A program made the translations under genes and the position numbers. Below are positions 1 to 6,075 of a DNA stretch of 9,336 nt, piece by piece (within the stretch, counting starts at the first letter, position 1; every line of letters starts with the position of its first letter). Below the pieces are notes generated by a model. It saw only the letters and a list, made by a program, of their open reading frames with translations, did not search any database and had not been told where the DNA came from. Origin of the DNA: Actinomycetota bacterium (GTDB lineage Bacteria > Actinomycetota > Thermoleophilia > UBA2241); the NCBI GenBank assembly GCA_012719015.1, contig JAAYBE010000104.1, positions 1-9,336 on the forward strand, given 5' to 3'.

Positions 1-381
1 CTCCAGCCCGTGGGCACTGGCGAAGCGCAGCTCGTGCCACGGCCGGCCCAGACGCGCCGCCGCGAGCTGCGCGGAGCTGACGCCGGGCAGCGTGGTGATA
101 CGGGCGTTCGGCAGCAGCCGGCGCAGCGCGACGGGGATGCCGAAGAAACCCGGGTCGCCGCTGGCCAGCACCACGACCCGGCGCCCCACATGCGCCCGGA
201 GCGCCGCCGCGACCGCGTCCATGTCGGCCGCGACGGCGACCTGCTCGGCGCCGGGAGGCGCGAAGCGGTCGAGCTGGCGGCGGCCGCCGGCGACGACCTC
301 GGCCCGACGGATGACGCGCCACGCGGCCGGCGTGAGCCACTCCGCGGCGCCCGGTCCGGTACCGACGACGGTGAGCTCGAG
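1..381 (-). other. cbiE: CbiE domain of the fusion (tetrapyrrole methylase), C-terminally cut by the window edge
   Basis: Residues from about 400 to 526 of the fused protein form the N-terminal two thirds of a CbiE domain (a free CbiE is about 200 residues). The glycine-rich V-V-G-T-G-P-G opens the first strand of the tetrapyrrole methylase fold, S-G-D-P-G-F-F-G is the second SAM-site motif, and L-P-G-V-S-S-A-Q-L-A-A-A-R-L-G followed by S-A-H-G-L are CbiE-type. It would methylate C5 of cobalt-precorrin-7. In many organisms CbiE is fused to or followed by CbiT, which methylates C15 and decarboxylates; that part cannot be seen here. The domain boundary is estimated by eye. Confidence 0.88.
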
Positions 382-1578
382 CTCCGGCGAGGCGGCCTCG
401 CGGACATCGGCCGTGGCGTGCGCCGTCCGCGCCCCAGCCCGGCCGACGGTCGCGGACGCGGTGCGCAACGCCGTCGAGCGGCCGAGCACGGCGCCGTCGT
501 AGGCGACGACGGCGCAGTCGCAGCGCGGCGCCGCGCCGTCGCCCGCCCGGCGCGCGGCCCTCTCGGAGGCGCGCCGGGCGGCGCGCTCCGCCACGTCGTC
601 CCACACCTCGTCCAGAACGGCGTCGGCCAGGACGTCCACGGCGGCTTCGGCGGTGGGCAGCTCGAGGATCCGCACGACGAGCGTGGGCGGCGCACCTGCG
701 GCGGCCGCCAGCGCCGCCAGCGTCTCGAGCCGTGCGTCCGCGACCCGGCTGTGCGTGTTCCACACCCCGGCCGCGACCTTCACGAGCTTGCCGGCGTGCC
801 CCACCAGCACCACCTGCGCCATGCCGGCGTCCACGCACCGGTCCAGCAGGTCGCCGACGAAGTTGGAGCACTGCACGATCTGCGTCTCCGCAGCACCGAA
901 GCGCTCGCGTGCCGCACGCTCCCCGAACCCTCCGGGCGTGAGGTACACGGTGTCGTTCCCGTCGGCCAGCGCCATGTCCACCTGCGGCAAGAGGGACCGC
1001 ATCCAGGCATCCTCTGACCTCGGGATCACGCGTCCGGACGTCCCCAGGACGGAGAGCCCGCCCACGACGCCGAGGCGTTCGTTGAAGGTGCGCCTGGCGA
1101 CTTGTTCCCCGCCGGGGATGCTGACCGTCACACGTACCGGCTCGTCAGGGAGCACGGCGCGCACGGCGGCGGCGATCATCCGCCGGGGGACCGGGTTGAT
1201 GGCGGGCTCCCCCGGCGGGACCTGCAGGCCGGCCCGGGTGACGGTGCCCACGCCCGGGCCGGCGACGAACCCTACGGCCGGCGGCCGAGCCGCGACCGCG
1301 TCGGCCGCCGCCGCGACCTCCACCTCCGCGACCACCGTCATGCCGTCGGTGACGTCCGGGTCGTCGCCCGCGTCCTTGACGACCGCCGCGCGGGCGCAGC
1401 CCTGCCGCACCCGCTCGGCCCACTCGATCGCCAACGTGACGCGCTCGCCGTCGGGCAGCTCGACCTCGACGGCGTCGCAGGCCGACCCCGCGAGCACCTG
1501 CGCCGCCGCGCCCGCGGCCGCCGCGGCGCAGGTGCCCGTCGTGAAGCCGCTGCGCAACCGGGGGCCGGACTCCGTCAC
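1..1578 (-). CDS. cbiD-cbiE: CbiD-CbiE fusion: cobalt-precorrin-5B C1-methyltransferase joined to cobalt-precorrin-7 C5-methyltransferase, partial (3' end outside window)
   Basis: Translating every codon from the GTG at 1578 to base 1 gives 526 residues with no stop. Residues 1 to about 366 are CbiD, which methylates C1 in the cobalt-early route: R-S-G-F-T-T-G-T-C-A (9-18), V-V-K-D-A-G-D-D-P-D-V-T-D-G (66-79), E-P-A-I-N-P-V-P-R-R-M-I (124-135), R-L-G-V-V-G-G-L-S-V-L-G-T-S-G (168-182) and G-H-A-G-K-L-V-K-V-A-A-G (260-271) followed by N-T-H-S-R (274-278). A linker of about 35 Ala/Arg/Thr-rich residues leads into CbiE at about 400: T-V-V-G-T-G-P-G (403-410), L-A-S-G-D-P-G-F-F-G (471-480), L-P-G-V-S-S (498-503 region) and S-A-H-G (521-524). 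The start overlaps the cbiC stop as GTGA, with a purine-rich GAGGGAGAGG just upstream. No in-frame ATG or GTG lies between residue 365 and Met453, which argues against separate initiation of CbiE; a TTG at 468-466 is the only alternative. The rest of CbiE, and possibly CbiT, lies beyond the edge. Confidence 0.93.
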   Translation of the reverse strand, partial: MTESGPRLRSGFTTGTCAAAAAGAAAQVLAGSACDAVEVELPDGERVTLAIEWAERVRQGCARAAVVKDAGDDPDVTDGMTVVAEVEVAAAADAVAARPPAVGFVAGPGVGTVTRAGLQVPPGEPAINPVPRRMIAAAVRAVLPDEPVRVTVSIPGGEQVARRTFNERLGVVGGLSVLGTSGRVIPRSEDAWMRSLLPQVDMALADGNDTVYLTPGGFGERAARERFGAAETQIVQCSNFVGDLLDRCVDAGMAQVVLVGHAGKLVKVAAGVWNTHSRVADARLETLAALAAAAGAPPTLVVRILELPTAEAAVDVLADAVLDEVWDDVAERAARRASERAARRAGDGAAPRCDCAVVAYDGAVLGRSTALRTASATVGRAGARTAHATADVREAASPELELTVVGTGPGAAEWLTPAAWRVIRRAEVVAGGRRQLDRFAPPGAEQVAVAADMDAVAAALRAHVGRRVVVLASGDPGFFGIPVALRRLLPNARITTLPGVSSAQLAAARLGRPWHELRFASAHGLE

Positions 1579-2201
1579 GCCTCTCCCTCGGCCACGCGCA
1601 GCAGCGCGTTCACGGTCGCCGCGGCGAGCGGGCTGCCCCCCCGCGTCCCCTTCACGGCGACGAAGGCCAGGTCGGACGCCATGAGAGCCTCCTTGGACTC
1701 CGCCGCGTCGACGAACCCGACCGGCATGCCGACGACGAGCGCCGGCCGCGCCACGCTGTCGGCGGCCAGCGCGAGCACCTCGCGCAGGGCCGTCGGCGCG
1801 TTGCCGAGCGCCACGACGGCGCCGTCGAGACGCGCGCCGAAGGCCCGCATGGCGCACGCCGCCCGGGTGCGACCCGTCCGTCGCGACTCCTCGGCGATCG
1901 CCTCGTCGGCGATCAGGCACTCGACCGCGCCGCCGTACGCCTCCACCCGAGCGGCGTTCACGCCGATGCGCACCATGTGCGTGTCGGTGGCGACGAGACA
2001 GCCTCCGCGGAGCGCCGCGACGCCCGCATCCACGGCTCCGTCCGAGAACGTCACGGACGGCGCCAGGGACGGATCACCGCTGGTGTGCACCAGACGCTTG
2101 ACGACCGCACGCTCGCCCGGCGACCACTGGCCGGGCGGCAACAGCCCGTCGATGATCGCCATGCTACGGACCTCGATCTCGTGCGGCTTCAGGCGAGACA
2201 T
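1575..2201 (-). CDS. cbiC: Cobalt-precorrin-8 methylmutase CbiC
   Basis: CbiC moves the methyl group from C11 to C12 of cobalt-precorrin-8, giving cobyrinic acid, the substrate of CbiA. The product is 208 residues, a normal length. Family marks: P-H-E-I-E-V-R-S-M-A-I-I (6-17), R-L-V-H-T-S-G-D (36-43) with the catalytic His39, A-T-D-T-H-M-V-R-I-G-V (71-81), A-L-G-N-A-P-T-A-L (131-139), V-G-M-P-V-G-F-V-D-A-A-E-S-K (157-170) and K-G-T-R-G-G-S-P-L-A-A-A-T-V-N-A-L (184-200). The ATG at 2201 is preceded by GAGGAGG at a spacing of four bases and lies 13 bp inside cbiX. The TGA overlaps the GTG of the CbiD-CbiE gene. No key residue seems to be missing. Confidence 0.97.
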   Translation of the reverse strand: MSRLKPHEIEVRSMAIIDGLLPPGQWSPGERAVVKRLVHTSGDPSLAPSVTFSDGAVDAGVAALRGGCLVATDTHMVRIGVNAARVEAYGGAVECLIADEAIAEESRRTGRTRAACAMRAFGARLDGAVVALGNAPTALREVLALAADSVARPALVVGMPVGFVDAAESKEALMASDLAFVAVKGTRGGSPLAAATVNALLRVAEGEA

Positions 2202-2560
2202 GCGGCCTCCTCGGCCCGTTCCATCAGGATCCCGGCGAGACGGGGGTCGGCGCCGAACGGACGGCCGAAACGGAAGGCGACCGCGGGATGTTGCGCCGCG
2301 AACCGCGACAGCATCTCCGGGATGTCGCGGCGGATGTGCATCCCGTCGAAGAGGAAGCACGGCTGTACGACGATCTCCGTCGCCCCTGTGGCGACCGCCT
2401 CCTCCACGGCGGCGTCGAGGCCGGGTTCCGCCAGCTCCATGAAGGCCGGGAGCACCGGCTCGTGCCGCGCGGAGCGCAGATGCTCCACGAGCTCCATGAA
2501 CTGGGCGGTCGCGGCGGGGTTGCGGCTGCCATGGCCGAGGACGATGAGGACGGAACTCAT
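2189..2560 (-). CDS. cbiX: Sirohydrochlorin cobaltochelatase, short form (CbiX-S)
   Basis: The protein has 123 residues and starts MSSVLIVLGHGSR, the hallmark of the CbiX/SirB class II chelatases. The two metal-site histidines are visible: His10 in L-G-H-G-S-R and His75 in F-L-F-D-G-M-H-I-R-R-D-I-P. It would insert Co2+ into sirohydrochlorin (or factor II), the first committed step of the cobalt-early route. Many bacterial CbiX proteins have two such halves and about 250-300 residues. This one has a single half, like archaeal CbiX-S, which works as a homodimer, and there is no His-rich tail. The ATG at 2560 overlaps the cbiA stop as ATGA and has GGAGGT eight bases upstream. The stop lies inside the start of cbiC (13-bp overlap). 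The alternative is an iron-inserting SirB for siroheme; the location inside the B12 operon favours cobalt. Confidence 0.9.
   Translation of the reverse strand: MSSVLIVLGHGSRNPAATAQFMELVEHLRSARHEPVLPAFMELAEPGLDAAVEEAVATGATEIVVQPCFLFDGMHIRRDIPEMLSRFAAQHPAVAFRFGRPFGADPRLAGILMERAEEAACLA
2206..2212 (-). promoter_or_regulatory. Strong Shine-Dalgarno site of cbiC
   Basis: GAGGAGG on the minus strand, four bases before the ATG at 2201 and within the last codons of cbiX. It is the strongest ribosome-binding site in the window and confirms the overlapping start. Confidence 0.8.
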
Positions 2561-4005
2561 GCGGACGGACCTCCGGGACGGGCCGAGGCGTAGGCCCGGC
2601 AGCGCTCGAGCCAGTGCCCGAGCAGGGCCGGGTACCCGGCGAAGTGCAGGTGGATGTACGAGGCGAAGAGGTCGCCGGCGGCGTAGCCCTCCGGCGCGCC
2701 CTCGTGGATGTAGGCAGGCTGTCGTTCGTTCTCGAGCGCACAGCTCGAGTAGCGGAACTCGTGACCGCGCACGGCGGTCCCGGCGCTCCCCAGCAGCGAG
2801 TCCCCGGCGAGGCGCGCCTCGCGGTAGCCCATCGCCCGCAGGCGTCCGTGCATCGCGGCCCTGCCGGGGACCGCGCCGACCAGCGGCCAGTCGCGGCCGT
2901 CGAGGTCGGTCAGCGAGCGACAGAGGTAGAGGAGGCCGCCGCACTCGGCGTAGACGGGGAGGCCGCCGGCGATCGCGTCGGCCAGCCGGCGGCGCAGGAC
3001 CCCGTTCTCCGACAGCTCGCGAGCGTGCAGTTCCGGGTAGCCGCCGCCGAAGTAGACGCCGTCGCAGGCGGGCAGCTCGGCGGCGGTCAGCGGGCTGAAG
3101 CGGACGAGCTCCGCGCCGTGGGCGCGCAGCGCCGCGAGATTGTCCGCGTAGTAGAAGGCGAAGGCGGCGTCCCACGCCACGGCGATGCGCGGGGCGGCAC
3201 CGAGCCTCGAGGGGTCGCGGAGGGCCGTCGCCGAGCCGGCATCAGGCGCCGCGGGTCGCCCCGGCGCTTCGGCCGGCGGCAACGCCGGCGCCTCCGCCGC
3301 CAGCGCCAGCACGCGGTCCACGTCCACGTGGCGCTCGACGTGCTCGGCCAGCCGCTCCATCGCCGCCTCGACCTCGACGCCGAGCTCGTCGGCCACCACG
3401 AGGCCGAGATGGCGGGAGGGCAGCTCGAGGTGCTCGGCGGAAGGGACGTACCCGAGCACCTCGACCCCGGCGCGCAGGAGCGCCGCCTCCACCGCGTCGC
3501 GCGAGCGTCGCGGGTTCCAGCGGTTGAGGATCACGCCGGCGACGCGTACCTCCGGGTCGTACGCGGCGAACCCCAGGGCGAGCGCGCCGACGCTGGCCGC
3601 CATGCGCGAGGCGTCGACCACCAGGACCACCGGGGCCCCGAGCAGGCTCGCCACGGCTGCGCTGCTCGACGGCGTGACGCCGTCCTGATGGCCGTCGAAC
3701 AGGCCCATGACGCCCTCGATCACGGCGACGTCCGCGTCGGCTCCGGCGCCCGCGACCGCAGCCTGCACGGCTCGCTCTCCCATCAGGAAGAGATCGAGGT
3801 TGCGCCCGTCGCGCCCGGCCGCGTAGCGCTGGTAGCCCGTGTCCAGGTAGTCCGGACCGACCTTGAAACCCTGTACGCGGCAGCCGCGACGGCGCAGCGC
3901 CGCCATGAGCCCGAGCGCGACGGTGGTCTTGCCCTCCCCGCTGCGCGGTGCTCCCACCACCAACCGTGGGAGCGGCACGCTGCGGTCGACCTGCACGACG
4001 CTCAC
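2557..4005 (-). CDS. cbiA: Cobyrinate a,c-diamide synthase CbiA (glutamine-hydrolysing)
   Basis: CbiA amidates the a and c carboxylates of cobyrinic acid, using ATP and ammonia from glutamine. The protein has 482 residues in two domains. The N-terminal dethiobiotin-synthetase-like ATPase (about 13-235) carries the P-loop G-A-P-R-S-G-E-G-K-T-T (18-28), K-V-G-P-D-Y-L-D (48-55) and I-E-G-V-M-G-L-F-D-G (96-105). A linker rich in Ala and Pro (about 236-270) leads to the class I glutamine amidotransferase domain (272-475), with F-G-G-G-Y-P-E (319-325), the nucleophile Cys355 in Y-A-E-C-G-G, R-G-H-E-F-R-Y-S (413-420) and the His pair in Y-I-H-L-H-F (450-455). The start is the GTG at 4005, overlapping the cobD stop as GTGA; no strong ribosome-binding site precedes it, so translational coupling is likely. 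The name CbiA and not CobB (hydrogenobyrinate enzyme) follows from the cobalt-early genes nearby. The frame remains open upstream only as a shadow of cobD. Confidence 0.96.
   Translation of the reverse strand: MSVVQVDRSVPLPRLVVGAPRSGEGKTTVALGLMAALRRRGCRVQGFKVGPDYLDTGYQRYAAGRDGRNLDLFLMGERAVQAAVAGAGADADVAVIEGVMGLFDGHQDGVTPSSSAAVASLLGAPVVLVVDASRMAASVGALALGFAAYDPEVRVAGVILNRWNPRRSRDAVEAALLRAGVEVLGYVPSAEHLELPSRHLGLVVADELGVEVEAAMERLAEHVERHVDVDRVLALAAEAPALPPAEAPGRPAAPDAGSATALRDPSRLGAAPRIAVAWDAAFAFYYADNLAALRAHGAELVRFSPLTAAELPACDGVYFGGGYPELHARELSENGVLRRRLADAIAGGLPVYAECGGLLYLCRSLTDLDGRDWPLVGAVPGRAAMHGRLRAMGYREARLAGDSLLGSAGTAVRGHEFRYSSCALENERQPAYIHEGAPEGYAAGDLFASYIHLHFAGYPALLGHWLERCRAYASARPGGPSA
2569..2574 (-). 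promoter_or_regulatory. Shine-Dalgarno site of cbiX
   Basis: GGAGGT on the minus strand, eight bases before the ATG at 2560 and inside the end of cbiA. It supports the short 123-residue reading of cbiX against the longer open frame upstream, which is a shadow of cbiA. Confidence 0.75.
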
Positions 4006-5108
4006 GCGGCGGCCCCGGGCGGCGTCAGCGCGGCGAAAGCGGCGAGGAGCAGCGCGTTCTGCTCCGGGAGGCGAGGGCTCACTCGGACGTGGCCGGGCAG
4101 CCCGAACGAGGTGCAGTCGCGGACCAGGCAGCCGCGGTCCAGGAGGGCCCGGCGCAGGGCGGGCGCGTCGCCCGCGTGGATGAGGAAGAAGCCGGCCGCG
4201 GTGGGCTCGACGGTCCAGCCGAGCTCGTCGAGCCCGACGGCCAGACGGTCCCGTTCGGCGACGAGCAGCGCGACCGCGCGCCGGTGGTGCTCGAGGTCGG
4301 CGAGCGCCGCCAGGCCGGCCTGCTGGGCGCAGGCGTTGACGCTCCACGGAGGAGCCGCCGCCCGCAGCCGCGCGGCCGGCGCCGGCGCCGCGACCGCGTG
4401 GCCGAGCCGCAGGCCGGCCAGTCCCCAGTACTTCGTCATCGAGTGCAGGACGACGAGGTTGCCGGCCTCCAGCGACCGTCGCTCCCACTGCGGCTCGGGC
4501 AGCAGGTCGCTGTAGGCCTCGTCGAGGACGAACAGGGTCTGCGGGTGGTCCGCGACGAGCGCGGCCGTGAGCGCCGGCTCCAGCGCCGCCCCGGTCGGGT
4601 TGTTCGGCGAGCAGAGCCAGCAGAGGCGCGGGTCCAGGCGGGCCAGGGCGTCGCGCAGGGCGGGCTCGTCGCAGAAGAAGCCCGCCCCGGCTCCGGCGTG
4701 CGTCAGCGACACCCGCTCCAGCCGTGCGCCGGCGAGCGCCGTCGCGACCTCGCACTCGCCGAACACCGGGGCCAGGGCGAGCGCCACGTCTCCCGGCTCC
4801 AGCGCAAGCTGCGCCACCAGCCGGATGAGCTCCGTGCTGCCGTTGCCGCAGACCACCTGCTCCGGAACCACCGCGTGCCGCGCGGCCAGCGCCGCGGCGA
4901 GCGCAGCGGCGTGCGGGTCCGGATACGCGTCCACCACGGCGCCGGCGACGGCGCGCGCCACTCCCGGCGCCGCCCCGAGCGGCGACTGGTTGGAGCTGAA
5001 GTCGACGACCGCGGCCGGATCGACGCCCTCGGCGCGCAGCGCCGACGGGTCGATCGCCCCGTGGACCGACGCCCGCACGCTCCTCATCAGTGGGCGGCCG
5101 CCGGTCAT
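4002..5108 (-). CDS. cobD: PLP-dependent L-threonine-O-3-phosphate decarboxylase (Salmonella CobD type)
   Basis: This fold-type I PLP enzyme of the histidinol-phosphate aminotransferase family has 368 residues. In cobalamin operons this family makes (R)-1-amino-2-propanol O-phosphate from L-threonine phosphate for CbiB. Visible elements: the N-terminal S-V-H-G (14-17) and D-F-S-S-N-Q-S-P-L-G (36-45), G-N-G-S-T-E-L-I (88-95), S-P-N-N-P-T-G (167-173), L-D-E-A-Y-S-D (195-201) with the cofactor Asp196, S-M-T-K-Y-W-G-L-A-G-L-R-L-G (223-236) with the Schiff-base Lys226, and the substrate-carboxylate Arg342 in H-V-R-V-S. The chosen ATG at 5108 overlaps the cbiB stop as ATGA. A second in-frame ATG at 5087 would remove seven residues, and neither start has a good Shine-Dalgarno site. 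The TGA overlaps the GTG of cbiA. The alternative of a true histidinol-phosphate aminotransferase is unlikely because the gene lies between cbiB and cbiA. Use of serine phosphate (norcobamides) cannot be excluded by eye. Confidence 0.9.
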   Translation of the reverse strand: MTGGRPLMRSVRASVHGAIDPSALRAEGVDPAAVVDFSSNQSPLGAAPGVARAVAGAVVDAYPDPHAAALAAALAARHAVVPEQVVCGNGSTELIRLVAQLALEPGDVALALAPVFGECEVATALAGARLERVSLTHAGAGAGFFCDEPALRDALARLDPRLCWLCSPNNPTGAALEPALTAALVADHPQTLFVLDEAYSDLLPEPQWERRSLEAGNLVVLHSMTKYWGLAGLRLGHAVAAPAPAARLRAAAPPWSVNACAQQAGLAALADLEHHRRAVALLVAERDRLAVGLDELGWTVEPTAAGFFLIHAGDAPALRRALLDRGCLVRDCTSFGLPGHVRVSPRLPEQNALLLAAFAALTPPGAAA

Positions 5109-6055
5109 CCGTGCACCAGCCCCGCGAGGACGGCGGCGAGGACGGCGGCGAGCGCGACGGTCGCGCCGCCGGCCGCCCACACCCGCCACACGGCGTCGTC
5201 GATCACATCCGTGGTCAGCGGTCTGGTGGCCTCGCCGAGGACGTAGGCGCCGGGCTTCTGGAGTTGCACCCCCAGACTCCCCGCCATCGTCGCGATGGCG
5301 AGCGTCTTGTTGGGTCCGTACTGCGGCTGATGCTGCGTGCGGAAGCCCCACCACGCCGGGCCCGCCGTACCCCTGGCCGCCGACACGGCGACGAGGAGGA
5401 CCCCGGTGATCCGCGTCGGCACCCAGTTGGCGGCGTCGTCGCAGCGGGCGGCCGCCTTGCCCACGTACTCACGTTCGTCGCGGTAGCCCAGCATCGCGTC
5501 CATCGTGTTGATCGCGCGGTACGCCAGGGCTCCGGGCAGCCCGAACAGGGCGTAGCAGAGCAGCGGCGAGACCACGCTGTCCGTCAGGTTCTCGGCGAGG
5601 GATTCGACCGTCGCGGAGACGATGCGTGGCGGGTCCAGGTCCGGCGAGCGACTGACCAGGGCCGCGAGAGGAGCACGCGCCGCCTCCGTGCCGGCGGTGA
5701 GTGCGCGCTGCACCTCACGCCCGGCCCGGACGAGGCCACGCAGGGAGAAGGTCGTCTTGAGCACGCCGGCGCCGACGGGCAGCGCGACCCACCAGGGGGC
5801 GTGCTCGAGGACCAGGGTCAGCGTGAGGCCGGCGGCGAACGCCGCGCCGGCCGTCACGGCCACGATGAGGACGCCGAAGGCGAACTCGGCGCCCGGTCGG
5901 CCGCGGGGACGGACGCGCTCCAGCGCGCCGATCAGCCGGCCCATCCACACCACCGGGTGAAGGGCGTTCGGAGGTTCGCCCAGCGCCACGTCGACGAGAC
6001 CGGCCAGCACCACCGTGGCGAGCGCGAGACGCCAGTCGTGAGGGACGAAGACCAT
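5105..6055 (-). CDS. cbiB: Adenosylcobinamide-phosphate synthase CbiB, membrane protein
   Basis: CbiB attaches the aminopropanol (phosphate) arm to the f side chain of adenosylcobyric acid, giving adenosylcobinamide phosphate. It uses the product of the next gene, cobD. The product is 316 residues, typical for the family. Motifs: L-G-E-P-P-N-A-L-H-P-V-V-W-M-G (25-39), S-L-A-E-N-L-T-D-S-V-V-S-P-L (152-165), R-A-I-N-T-M-D-A-M-L-G-Y (180-191), R-C-D-D-A-A-N-W-V-P-T-R (204-215) and G-V-Q-L-Q-K-P-G-A-Y-V-L-G (262-274). Hydrophobic segments at about 11-25, 58-82, 88-98, 160-178, 216-228 and 293-314 fit a polytopic membrane protein. The usual S-P-N-A-G-x-P-E-A-A-M-A-G-A-L stretch is altered to G-P-N-K-T-L-A-I-A-T-M-A-G-S-L (247-261). 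The start is the ATG at 6055, chosen because the family-like N-terminus begins there, although the ribosome-binding site (GGGAG, nine bases away) is only fair. The stop overlaps the cobD start as ATGA. Confidence 0.95.
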   Translation of the reverse strand: MVFVPHDWRLALATVVLAGLVDVALGEPPNALHPVVWMGRLIGALERVRPRGRPGAEFAFGVLIVAVTAGAAFAAGLTLTLVLEHAPWWVALPVGAGVLKTTFSLRGLVRAGREVQRALTAGTEAARAPLAALVSRSPDLDPPRIVSATVESLAENLTDSVVSPLLCYALFGLPGALAYRAINTMDAMLGYRDEREYVGKAAARCDDAANWVPTRITGVLLVAVSAARGTAGPAWWGFRTQHQPQYGPNKTLAIATMAGSLGVQLQKPGAYVLGEATRPLTTDVIDDAVWRVWAAGGATVALAAVLAAVLAGLVHG

Positions 6056-6057
6056 GA

Positions 6058-6069
6058 GGGAGCGCTCCC
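6058..6069. repeat. 12-bp perfect palindrome over the cbiB ribosome-binding region
   Basis: The sequence GGGAGCGCTCCC equals its own reverse complement. It sits in the 20-bp gap between the phosphatase stop and the cbiB ATG, and its left half on the minus strand (GGGAG) is the only plausible Shine-Dalgarno sequence for cbiB. As RNA it could only form a hairpin with a very small or no loop, so a function is uncertain; it may be chance in GC-rich DNA. Confidence 0.4.
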
Positions 6070-6075
6070 GGCGCC

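Noticed and set aside
780..1423. Small minus-strand ORFs at 780-1010 and 1145-1423
   Set aside because: They are in different frames from the CbiD-CbiE reading, which carries unmistakable CbiD motifs across both regions. Their translations are low-complexity Arg/Gly-rich or motif-free.
2189..3175. The chelatase gene as a longer 328-residue two-half CbiX
   Set aside because: The extra 205 residues upstream are an Arg/Pro-rich shadow of cbiA without a second G-H-G-S motif. The ATG at 2560 has a good Shine-Dalgarno site and the ATGA overlap.
2614..4515. Plus-strand open frame of 633 codons, and similar long plus-strand frames at 10-1017, 1102-2442, 4002-5246 region, 6121-7059 and 7629-9017
   Set aside because: They lie antisense to well-recognised cobalamin genes, their translations are Arg/Ala/Gly/Pro-rich without any family motif, and long empty frames are expected in DNA of this GC content.
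2557..4755. Minus-strand frame of 732 codons read as one protein
   Set aside because: Only the part from the GTG at 4005 encodes CbiA. The upstream part is an Arg/Pro-rich shadow of the cobD gene in another frame. The same applies to the upward extensions of cbiB, cobT, the phosphatase, cbiC and cbiX.
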